Both the position numbers and the translations under genes were made by a program. The notes below the pieces were generated by a model that did no database searches, had not been told where the DNA came from, and saw nothing but the letters and a program-made list of their open reading frames with translations. A stretch of DNA of 64,000 bases, taken from Actinoplanes sp. DH11 (GTDB taxonomy: Bacteria; Actinomycetota; Actinomycetes; Mycobacteriales; Micromonosporaceae). The stretch is taken from positions 1 to 64,000 of the forward strand of contig NZ_JAHWGU010000026.1 in the NCBI RefSeq assembly GCF_020873875.1. The letters are read 5' to 3'. Below are positions 8,879 through 20,800 of this stretch, in pieces. Every line of letters begins with the position of its first letter. The stretch's first letter is position 1.

Positions 8879-11800
8879 TCACGACGAACCCAGTTCGCTG
8901 TCGATGGCGTCGAAGAGTTCGTCGTCGCTCGCCGACCCGAGGTCGATCTCCTCGTCGCCGGTTGTGCCGGGTCGCCAGCGCTCGGCGAGCCGCCCGAGCC
9001 GACCCACCACCTGCTCGCGGATCGCCTCGTCCGGAGCGACAGCCAACAGGCGTTCCAGCCGGTCCAGCTCGGCCAGCACCGGCGGTGTGACCGGCCCCGC
9101 CGTGCCTCCGATCTGCTCGTCCAAATGCCCGGCGAGCGCGACGGGGTTGGGATGGTCGAACACCAGGCCGGCCGGTAGTCGTACCTCGGTGGCCCTGGTG
9201 AGCCGGTTCCGCAGGTCCACCGCGGTCAGCGAGTCGAAGCCAGCCTCCTGGAACGCCCGCTCCGGCTCCAACAGCTCACCACCGGTGTGTCCGAGTGCGG
9301 CCGCCGCCTCGGCCCGGACCAGCCGCAGCAGCGCGGCGGCTCGGTCGGCCGGGGCGAGACCGGCGATCCGCTCCCGCTGCGACCCGCCGGCCGCCGCGTC
9401 ACGACCACGAACCGCCGCGCGCCGGCGGACCAGTCCGCGCAGCAGCGGCGAGACGCTTCCGGCTGGTTCGGGGGCGAGGCCGGCGAGGTTGAGGCGCGCG
9501 GGCACCAGGACAGGCTCGGGGGAACCGAGCGCGGCGCTGAAGATGTCCAGCGCCTCGGCCGAATCGAGCGCCGCCATCCCCCCTCGGCCGGTCTTCGCCG
9601 GATCGCCGTGACCCAGATGCCGGGTCATCTCGCTGGCCTGCGCCCAGAGCCCCCATGCCAGCGACAGCGCGGGCAGGCCCGCGGACCGGCGGCGCACGGC
9701 CAGGGCGTCGAGGTAGGCATTCGCGGCGGCGTAGCCGCTCTGCCCGGGACTGCCGAGCGTGCCGGCGGCGGAGGAGAAGAGCACGAACAGGGCCAGATCG
9801 TCGTCCCGGGTCAGCTCGTCCAGGTGCCGGGCCGCGTCGGCCTTGGGCCGCCACACGGTCGCCAGCCGCTCCGGCGAAAGGCTGTCGAGCACGCCGTCGT
9901 CGAGCACTCCGGCGGCGTGCACCACGCCGATCAGCGGATGTGCCGCCGGCACGGCGGCCAGGGCGGCCGCGAGGGCGTCCCGGTCACCGGCGTCACAGGC
10001 CCGGACGGCGACCGTCGCACCCAGCTCGGCCAGCTCGGCGCGGAGTCCGTCGGCCGATTCCGCGGCCGGACCGCTCCGGGAGAGCAGGAGCAGGTGCCGG
10101 ACGCCGTGATCGGTGACCAGCCGACGTGCGGCGAGGCCTCCGATCAGACCGGTGCCGCCGGTGATCAGCACCGTTCCGGCGGGGTCGAGTGCCGCCGGCC
10201 GGTCCGCTGCGGTGTGCCGCGCCAGCCGTGGCACGTGGGCGGCGCCGGCCCGGACGGCGAGCTGGGGTTCCGCGTCCACCGGCAGGTCCGCCACCGCGGC
10301 GCGGGACGCGGGGTCGTCGTCCAGGTCGACCAGGACGAAGCGGCCCGGCTGCTCGAGTTGGGCGCTCCGGATCAGCCCCCACACGGCGGCCGCGTCCGGG
10401 TTTCCCGTGGTGGCGTTCCTGGTGAGCAATACGACCCGGGCATCGTCGGCGCTTTGGGCGGCGTCCAGCGCGCGCCGGAGCAGGTCCGTGCCGGTGGTGA
10501 GGTCGACGACGGCGGCCGGCGCCACCGGGGCCGGGTCACCGGGCGGCAGCGGCCGCCACTCGACCCGGAACAACGACGAAGGGCGGGCGGCAGCGGCCAT
10601 CGGCCGGAACAGCAGCCGCTCGACGGTCACCACGGATGTGCCCTCCGGACCGGCCGCCTCCAGCCGGACGGCGTCCGCACCGGCCGGGACGATCCGCAGG
10701 CGCAGCGCGGCGCTGCCGGGCGTGTGCACGGTGACACCGTTCCAGGCGAACGGCAGCAATGTCTTGCCCTCCCGGCGGGTGTCCAGCGCGCCGAAGCTCG
10801 CCGCGTGCAGCGCCGCGTCGAGCAGAGCGGGATGCACGACGTGCCGTTCGGCGCCCTGGAAGACCTCATCGGGGAGGACCACCTCGGCGAAGATCTCAAC
10901 GCCGCGTGTCCAGACCGCGCGCAGGCCCTGGAAGGGCGGCCCGTACTCGTAGCCGTCGGCCGCCATCCGCGCATAGAAGTCGGTGATGTCCACGGGGGCG
11001 GCCGCGCGTGGCGGCCACTGCGCCGCGAACGACATCGGCTCCCGCGGGCTGCCGGGGCTCAGCAGGCCGGTCGCGTGCCGGGTCCACTCCGGCTCCTCGG
11101 CCCGGCCGGTGTGGATGCGAACCGGGCGCCGGCCAGTGGCGTCGATGGAACCCACCGTCACCCGCAACTGAAGATCGCCGTACTCGGGCATGACCAGCGG
11201 CGCCTCGATGATCAGTTCGTCGACGGCGCCGTACCCCAGCTCGACGCCGGCACGCGCGGCGAGGTCGATCAGGCAGGTGCCGGGCACCAGCACGGTGCCG
11301 GCCACCACGTGGTCCCGCAGCCAGACGTGACCTCCGCTGCCGAGTCGTCCGGTACACACCAGCCCGTCCTCGTCGGGCACCCGGACGGCGGCGGTCAACA
11401 GCGGGTGGTCGAGGGCCTCGATGCCGGCCGCGCCGACGTCGCCGGTGCGCTCGGGGGCGAGCCAGTACCGGCGACCCCGGAACGGGTATGTCGGCAGCTG
11501 GACCGGTCGCGCACCGGAACCGGCGAAGAGCGCCGGCCAGTCGACGGCGACACCGCGGACGTGCAGGCCGGCCACCGCGGCGACCACGGCTTCTGGTTCG
11601 TCGCGGTCGCGCCGCAGGGTGGGCACCGCCGCGACCGTGTCCGCGTCCTCGCCGAGGCAGTCCTGCACCATCGCGGTCAGCACCCCGCCGGGGCCGAGTT
11701 CCAGGTAGGTGCTGACCCGCTCCGCGTGCAACGCCCGGACCGCGTCGGCGAATCGCACGCCTTGCCGGACCTGCTCGGTCCAGTGGTCCGGTGACAGGAG

Positions 11801-14800
11801 CATCTCCGCGGAAGCCGGCGCGCCGGTGCGGGTGGAGACCAGTGGGATCGCCGGCGGGCGCAGGTCCAGCTCGGCCACCACGCCGCGGTACCGGTCGAGC
11901 ATGGGCTCCATGTGCGGCGAGTGGAAAGCGTGACTGGCCCGGATGCGCTTGGTCCGGCGGCCGAGCTGGTGGAAGGAACGGACCAGCCGGGACACCACCT
12001 CGTCGTCGCCGGAGACAACCACCGCATGCGGGCCGTTGACCGCGGCGATGCTCACCCGGTCGGCCAGCCCGTCGAGGTGCTCGGCCAATTCGGCCTCGGT
12101 CGCCTCGACGACGCACATGGCGCCACCACCGGGCAGTTCCTGCATGAGCCGGCCGCGGGCCGCCACCAGACAGCAGGCGTCCGCGAGTGTCAGCACGCCG
12201 GCCACGTGAGCGGCGGAGAGTTCGCCGATGGAGTGCCCGGCAACCACGTCGGGCCGTACCCCCCAGCTCTCCAGCAGACGATAGAGAGCCACCTCCACGG
12301 CGAACAGGCCGGGCTGGGTGAACTCGGTCCGGTCCAGCAGCCCCTGATCGTCGCCGAACACGATGTCGGCAAGCTGCCGGTCGAGATGCCGGTCCAGTTC
12401 CGCCGCTGTCTCGTCGAACGCCTCCGCGAACGCCGGATACGCCTGGTAGAGACCATGGCCCATCCCCGCTCGCTGTGCGCCCTGCCCGGTGAAGAGGAAC
12501 GCCAAGCGACCCGACACCGGGGTACCGGCGACCACCTGTCCCCGCGGGTTGCCGGCGGCGAGTTCGCGCAGCTGGGCGCGCAGCCGATCGCTGTCCGGCG
12601 CCGCGACGACCGCCCGGAACGGCAGCGCGGCCCGGGTGGTCAGCGTGAGCCCGACGTTCGCGGGCGGCATCCCTTCGGTGGCGGCGAGCAGCCGGGTGGC
12701 CTGGTCTGTCAGCCCTTCCGGGGTCTTCGCAGCGAGCAGCCAGGGCACCACGGGCAGCGGCGTACGCGGTGTCGTGTCGGCAGGCTCGGCGGGTGCCTGC
12801 TCCAGGATCACGTGGGCGTTGGTGCCGCTGATACCGAACGAGGAGACGGCCGCCCGCCGGGGCCGGCCATGGTCGGGCCACGGGCGCTGGCGGTTGAGCA
12901 GCCGCACCGCCCCCGATTCCCAGTCCACCCGGGTGGACGGTTCCGCGGCGTGCAGGGTGCGCGGAAGTACGCCGTGCCGCATGGCCTGCACCACCTTGAT
13001 GACGCCGGCGACCCCGGCAGCCGCCTGGGTGTGCCCGAGGTTGGATTTGAGCGAGCCGAGCCAGGCGGGCCGATCCGGGTCCCGCCCCTGTCCGTAGGTG
13101 GCGAGCACGGCGTGTGCCTCGATCGGGTCGCCGAGTTCGGTGCCGGTGCCGTGGCCCTCCACGAGGTCGACGTCGGCCGCGGTGAGCCCGCCGTTCGCCA
13201 GCGCCTCCCGGATGACCCGCTGCTGTGACGGCCCGTTGGGTGCGGTCAGCCCGTTGGAGGCGCCGTCGGAGTTGACCGCCGACCCGCGGACCAGTGCGAG
13301 GACGGGATGGCCGTTGCGGCGGGCGTCGCTGAGCCGTTCCAGCAGCAGCACGCCGACGCCCTCCGCCCATCCGGTGCCGTCCGCGCCGGCGCCGAACGCC
13401 CGGCACCGTCCGTCGGCGGAGAGGCCACGCTGCCGGGAGAACTCCACGAAACCATCGGGCGAGGCCATCACGGTGACTCCGCCGGCCATCGCGAGGTCGC
13501 ACTCGCCGCTGCGCAGCGCCTGAGCGGCGAGGTGCAGCGCGACCAGTGACGAGGAGCAGGCGGTGTCCACGGTGACGGCGGGACCTTCCAGACCGAAGGT
13601 GTAGGCGACCCGCCCGGACATGACACTCAGCGCGTTGCCGGTGACGAAGTAACCCTCGACGCCGTCCCGGGCCGGTCCGGTCCCGTCGCCGTAACCCTGG
13701 TGGAAGGCGCCGGCGAAGACCCCGGTACGACTGCCGCGCAGGCTGTGCGGGTCGACGCCGGCGCGTTCCAGCAGCTCCCAGGCAGATTCGAGCAGCAGCC
13801 GCTGCTGCGGGTCCATGGCGAGGGCCTCGCGGGGCGAGATGCCGAAGAATTCGGCGTCGAACCGGTCGGCGTCGGTGAGGAAGCCACCCGCCCGCACGTG
13901 CGACGTGCCCGGCCGGTCAGGCGTCGGGTCGAAGAGCCGGTCGAGGTCCCAGCCGCGGTCGGTGGGGAACGGGACCGCCGCCTCGCGGGCCGCCACCACG
14001 AGATCCCACAGCTCCTCGGGGGTGCGTGCGCCGCCGGGGAACCGGCCGCTCATGGCGACGATGGCGATCGGGTCGTCGTCGTCCGGGCGCGGCGCGGCCG
14101 GACCGGCCGGTGCGGTGGATTCCGCACCGGCGAGGTGAGCAGCGAGGGCAGCGGCGCTGGGGTGGTCGAAGACCACGGTGCTGGGCAGCGCCCGGCCGAT
14201 TGCGTCGACGAGGCGGACCCGAAGCTCCACCGCCGTCATCGAGTCGAATCCCTGCTCCCGGAACGCCCGGCCGGGGTCGATCGCCGACGCGTCACCGTGT
14301 CCGAGCACCAGGGCGGCCTCGTGCCGGATCAGGTCCAGGAAGGCAGCGCGGCGAGCGGACGCCGGCAGGGCGTCGAGCGGCGACCGGTCCGGGGCCGCGG
14401 CCTCGGTGAGGGGCGGCGCCTGCGGGGCCGCTTCCGGCAGCTCGGACAGGAGCGGGCTGGGGCGCCCGGAGGTGAATGCGGGGGCGAAGCGCCGCCAGTC
14501 CACGTCGGCGACCGAGATCGTCGGCACGCCGGTGCCAGCTTCGCGCAGCAGAGCGGCGACCGCCTGATCCGCCGGCATCGGCAGCACGCCGCGCCGGCTC
14601 AGCCGCTCCGCGTTCCCGTCCACCGAGGACATGCCGGCACCGGCCCAGGCACCCCAGGCGATGGAAGTGGCGTTGCCACCGGAAGCGCGACGACGGGCGG
14701 CGAGGGCGTCGAGGTAGGCGTTCGCCGCACCGTAGGCGGCCTGGCCGCCGGCGCCCCAGACACCGGCGTTGGAGGAGACCAGGACGAACGCGTCGAGCGG

Positions 14801-17800
14801 TACGCCGGCGAGTGCGGCGTCCAGATGAGCGGCGCCGGCCACCTTGCCGGCCATGATCCGGGTCAGGTCCGCGACGTCGCTCTCGTCGATGGAACGGAAC
14901 TCACCGACACCGGCGGCGTGCACCACGGCGGTCAGCGGCCGATCCGCCGGCACGCCGGCCAGTAGCCGGTCCACCGTCGCACGTTCGGCGATGTCGCCGG
15001 CGGCGAGGGTGACCCGGGCGCCAAGACCGCGCAACTCGGTGACCAACCGCTCGGCCCCCGGCGCGTCGTCGCCACGGCGGCTGACCAGGATCAGATGTTT
15101 GGCCCCCTCGGCAGCGAGCCGGCGTGCCACGTGGCCGGCCACTCCTCCGGTGCCGCCGGTGATCAGCACGGTGCCGCGCGGGCGCCACGGCTGCGGCTCG
15201 TCGCCGGCGGGCAGCGGGGCACGCACCAGCCGGCGCCCGAAGGCACCGGACCGGCGGATCGCCACCTGGTCCTCCGGGCCGCCGAGCACGGCGGCGAGCC
15301 GGTGCCCGGCACGCTCGTCGAGCACTTCCGGCAGATCGATCAGGCCGCCCCAGCGCCGTGGGTGCTCGAGCGCGGCTGCCAGACCGAAGCCCCAGATCAG
15401 GGCCTGCTCCGGGCGGGGCGAGCCGCCGCCCGGCGAGTTCGGCACCGCGCACCGGGTCAGGGTCCACATCGGCGCGGCCACGCCCGCATCGCCCAGTGCG
15501 GCGATCAGCGCGTGCACGCCAGCCAGGCCGGCGGTGACTCCCGGGTGACCGGGCATCGGCCGCGCGTCGAGGCCGAGCAGGCACAGCACGCCGGCCGGCT
15601 CGGCGGTGTCACGCAGCAGCCCGGCCAGGTTCTCCCTGGTGGCCTGCTCGGGCGTGATACTCAGCGCGGCGATGTCGATCCCGGCCGCGGTGAGGGCGTC
15701 CCGTACCACTGCGGCCTCGGTGTCACCGTGCGGCACGACCGCCAGCCAGCGGCCCACCGGCGCGCCCCCGATGCCCGGCAGCCGGCGCCAGTCGATCCGG
15801 TACCGCCACGAATCCATCAGGTCCCGGTTCTGCCGCCATCGGCGCCAGGCGGCCAGCACCGGCACGGCCGGGCTCACCGCTCGTTCCGCCGCGCCGTCGC
15901 CGGTGACCGCCATCGCGTCGGTGACCGACCGGACGTCCTCACGCTCGACCGCTGCCCAGAACGCTCGATCAGCGGGAGGGACGCCATCGGTGTCCGGGTC
16001 GGGCGACTCCGCCGCGAGCCAGTACCTGCTGTGCTGGAAGGCATAGGTGGGCAGGTCGGCAACCGGTCCGGGGCCCGGGATCAAGCTGGACCAGTCGACC
16101 GGCAGCCCACGGACGTGCGCCTCGGCCAGCGAGGTGAGCATCCGGCGCGGGCCGCCGTCGTCGCGGCGCAGGGTGCCCACCACCGCGGTGCGGGCTCCGG
16201 CGCGCTCGGTGTGCTCACGCAGCGCGGGTACGAGCACCGGATGCGCGCTGACCTCGAGGAAGAAGCCGTACCCGGAGGCGAGCAGCGCGTCGGTGGCCTC
16301 GGCGAAACGCACCGGCTGTCGCAGGTTGCGGTACCAGTAGTCGCCGGTGAGCTGTGCGCCGTCCACCCACCGGTTGTCGACGGTGGACCAGATCGGCACC
16401 GTACCGCCCACCGGCCGGATGCCGCCGAGGGCTTCCTTGAGGTCCTGTTCGATGCTCTCCACCTGCACGGAGTGCGACGCGTAGTCGACCGGCACCCGTT
16501 TGGCCCGCACCCCCTCCACGGTGAGCTGGGACAGCAGCTCGTCGAGAGGCTCGACGGCACCCGAAATGATCACGGAGGCCGGTCCGTTCACCGCGGCCAC
16601 CGACAGGTCGTCGCCCCAGGGCGCCAGGCGTTCCCCGGCCTCGGCCGGGCTCATCGGCACGAACGCCATGCCGCCGCGCCCGGCGAGACGGGCGGCGATC
16701 AGGCGGGCCCGGCGAACCACGACACGGGTCGCGTCGGCGAGGTTGAGGGCGCCTGCCACGCAGGCCGCGGCCACCTCGCCCTGTGAGTGCCCGACCACGG
16801 TGCCCGGCTGCACACCGGCCGACTGCCACAGAGCGGCCAGCGAGACCATCACGGCGAATGTCACCGGCTGGACCACATCGACGCGGTCCAGGTCCGGCGC
16901 ACCGGGGACACCGCGGAGCACGTCGTGCAGCGACCAGTCCACCTCGGTGCTCAGTGCCTCGGCGCATTCCTGCAGCCTTGCCGCGAACACCGGTGCGGTC
17001 TCCAGGAGCTCGCGCCCCATGCCCGCCCACTGAGCGCCCTGACCGGGGAAGACGAAGGCGACCGAACCCTCGACGTCGGCACGGCCGGTGATCACGGACG
17101 GCCCGGTACGGCCGGTTGCCGTCATCCGGGCGGCGGTCACCGCGACGCCCACCTCCTCGGCCAGGATGACCACGCGGTGTTCCAGCGCGGCCCGGCCACC
17201 GGCGAGCATCCGGGCGACAGCGTGCCGGTCGAGGCCACCGCCGGCCGCCTCGGCCAGCCGACCCGCCTGGGCTCGCAGTGCCGGTTCGGACGCGGCGGAG
17301 ATCGGCCAGGGCACCCAGCCGGCGCGCGGCGGCTCGGGCGGCGACGCCGGCTCGGTGGCCCCCTCCAGGATGAGGTGCGCGTTGGTGCCGCTGACCCCGA
17401 ACGAGGAGACAGCGCACCGGCGGGGCCGCCCGGTGACCGGCCAGTCCCGGGCGTCATGGAGCAGAGCCACCGCGCCGGTCTCCCAGTCGGCTTCCGGTGT
17501 CGGCTGGTCCACGTGCAGCGTTCGTGGCAACACACCGTGTCGCATCGCCTGCACCGCTTTGATGACGCCGGCCACTCCGGCCGCCGCCTGGGCGTGTCCG
17601 ATGTTCGACTTGAGCGAGCCGAGCCATACCGGCTCGTCCTGCGGACGGCCCTGGCCGTACGTGGCGAGCAGCGCCTGTGCCTCGATCGGGTCGCCCAGTG
17701 GTGTGCCGGTGCCGTGCGCCTCCACCAGGTCCACGTCCGCGGCGTTCAGGCCGGCCGCGGCGAGCGCTCTCCGGATGACCCGTTCCTGTGCCGGCCCGCT

Positions 17801-20800
17801 CGGCGCCGTCATCCCGTTCGACGCGCCGTCCTGGTTCACCGCCGAGCCCCGGATGGTGGCCAGCACCCGATGGCCGTTGCGGTGGGCGTCGGAAAGGCGC
17901 TCGAGCAGCAGCAGCCCCGCGCCCTCGGACCAGGCGGTGCCGTCCGCGGCAGCGGCGAACGCCTTGCAACGCCCGTCCGGGGCGAGCGCCCGCTGCCGGC
18001 TGAACTCGACGAACGCCCGAGGCGATGCCATGATCGCCACGCCGCCGGCGAGTGCCAGCGTGCACTCTCCGCGACGCAGCGCCTGCATCGCCAGATGCGT
18101 GGCGACCAGCGAGGAGGAACAGGCCGTGTCGACGGTGACTGCCGGTCCCTGCAGGCCGAGGGTGTACGAGATGCGGCCGGACACCACGCCGCCCGCGGTG
18201 CCGATGTCCAGGTAGCCGGCCGACGTCTCCGGCACCCGGCCCACGCCGCTCGCGTAGTCCTGCCGCATCGCGCCGGCGAAGACGGCGATCTCCGCCCCGC
18301 GCTGGGTGTCCGGGTCGATCCCGGCCCGTTCGAACAGCTCCCAGGAAAGCTCGAGCAGAACCCGCTGCTGCGGGTCCATGGCCAGGGCCTCCCGCGGGGA
18401 GATCCCGAAGAAGCCGGCGTCGAAACCCGCCGCGTCGTACAGGAAGCCGCCGTGGCGGGTGTGCGACCGGCCGGGCCGTGTACCGGTCGGGTCGGGGCCG
18501 AAGAGTTCGGCAAAGTCCCAGCCGCGGTCGTCGGGGAACTCGGAGATCGCGTCGACCTCACCGACGACCACATTCCACAGGTCGTCGGGGGACGTGATGC
18601 CGCCAGGCAGACGGCAGGCCATCGAGACGATCGCGATCGGCTCGTCGGGGGGCGGCGCCGTGGCGGCGGCCGGGCGGGTCCGTGCGGGTGCCGCGGTGGT
18701 GCTGGTGAGCAGCATCAGCAGCCGTTCCGCGACAGCGGCCGGTGTGGGGCGGTCGAAGGCCAGCGTGGCGGGCAGGCGCAGGCCCGTCGCGGCGGCCAGC
18801 CGGTCCCGCAGAGCGACGGCGACCACCGACGTGAGCCCGAGCTCGTGGAACGACCGGTCGGCGCCGGGTGGTGCCTCCCCGGCACGACCGAGCGCCTCGT
18901 TGGCGGCAGTGCGGACCAGGCCGATCAGGTGGTGGCGACGCTCGGTGGGGGGCATGGCGGCCAGCGTGCGGCACAGTGCGGCGCGGCGGTCACCGTCCGG
19001 CGCCGCGTTCTGCCACGGCATCTCGACGAGCCCGAGCAGCGGGGCGGGCACCGCCGCGGGACCGCCGACCCCGTCGACATCCAGGCGCATCGCTGCGAGC
19101 AGTGGCCGGTCGCCGGTCACCGCGACGTCCAGCATCGCGAGCCCGTCCGCGGTGGACAGCGCGCCGATCCCCGGGGCTGCCGACGCCGCGCCGGCCGCCT
19201 CCCACGCGCCGTACGCCAGGGCGACGGCCGGTTGCCCGGCCGCGTGACGGCACTGCGCCACAGCATTCAGCGCGGCGGCGGCCGCCGCCTCGGCCGCAGT
19301 CGCCGCGGTACCGCCGAGCAGGCCGGACACCGACGACAGGATCAGGAACGCCGACAGGCCCAGACTCCGGGTCGCCGCGTCCAGGTTCACCGCCTCCGCC
19401 AGATGCTCGGATTCCCGCCCGGCCCCGGAGGCGACGTGCACGACGGCGCCCAGCCGGCGCTTCTGGCCCGCCAGCAGCGCGTCCAACGCGTCGCGGTCGC
19501 TCAGGGCGCACCGCTCGACCGTGACACGGGCGCCGAGCCGGGTGAGTTCGGCCTTGAGTGCCTGCACGGGTCCGCCGGCCGGATCGGGTCCGACGGCCAG
19601 GATGAGGTGCCGAATGCCATGCCCGGCGACCAGGTGCCGGGCGATCGCGGCACCCGGTTCGCCGTCGGCACCGGTGAGCAGGACGGTACGGCCGATGTCC
19701 AGCCGGGTGTTCTCGGTCCGGGCGCCGGCCCGGGCCAGGCGAGGCAGCAGGATCGTGCCGGACCGGACGGCCGCCTGGGCGGCGCCGGCCGCCAACACGG
19801 CCGGCACGCAAGCGGGTGACGACTCGTCGTCCGGCAGGTCCACCACGACCAGACGGCCCGGGTGCGTGTTCTGCACACTGCCGGCCCATCCCCACATCGC
19901 CGCCTGCGCCGGATCGGGCACGTCCTCGTCCGGAGTCGTAGCGACGGCGTGCCAGGTAAGCAAAACCAGCGGGATTCCCGCCACGGCCGGGTCGGCGAGC
20001 CAGCCAGACGCGGCTGCGGCGAGTCTGCCGGCCGCGGCCGGCAGGTCGTCGGTGGGGGCGGCCGGCACTCCAGGTTCCGCGTGGGCGAGGATCACCATCG
20101 CGGGCGCCGCGCCGGCACGGTCGCGCAGACCGTCCGCGTCCGCCACCACGTCGGCCGACAGGCCGGCAGCGCGTAACCGGCCCGCCACCGCCATGGCCGA
20201 CGGGCCGGTGACCACGCAGTGACCGGGTCCGGCCGATGGGGCGGTCACCGAGGAGAGCGGGTTCCATTCCAGCCGGAACAGGGTATCGAAGTGTCCACCG
20301 GTCCCGGCCCGGAGCAGAGCCGGCCGGCTGAGCAGGAGATGCCTGGTCACCTTCCCGGATGCGGTCCGGGGGACTTCGGTGATCTCGTACAACTCCTCCG
20401 GGACCTTGAAGTGGGTCAGGTGCTCGCGGCAGAAGGCCAGCAGTTCAGCCGGGTCCACCCCGTCCGGGCCGGGCACCACGAACGCGACCGGTACCTCGCC
20501 GAGAGTCTCGTGCGGCTTGCCCGCCACGGCCACGTCGGCCACGCCCGGCACCTGCCTGATCACGTCCTCCACCTCGACCGGATGGATGTTCTCGCCGCCC
20601 CGGATGATCAGTTCTTTGATCCGCCCGGTCACCGTGAAGTAGCCGGAGTCATCGCGCCGGACCAGGTCACCGGTGCGGTACCAGCCGTCACGCAGAACGG
20701 CCTCGGTCGCCTCGGGCTGATTGTGGTAGCCGGCCATCACGCTGGGGCCGCGTACCCAGACTTCGCCCTCGGCGTCGTACGGCACGTCCAGCCCGGTGTC

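Noticed and set aside
7290..19819. Several long plus-strand frames (for example 7290-9611, 9287-11794, 16787-19819) opposite PKS A and the hydroxylase
   Set aside because: All are antisense to conserved PKS and flavoprotein domains and show only the low-complexity composition of reverse frames.
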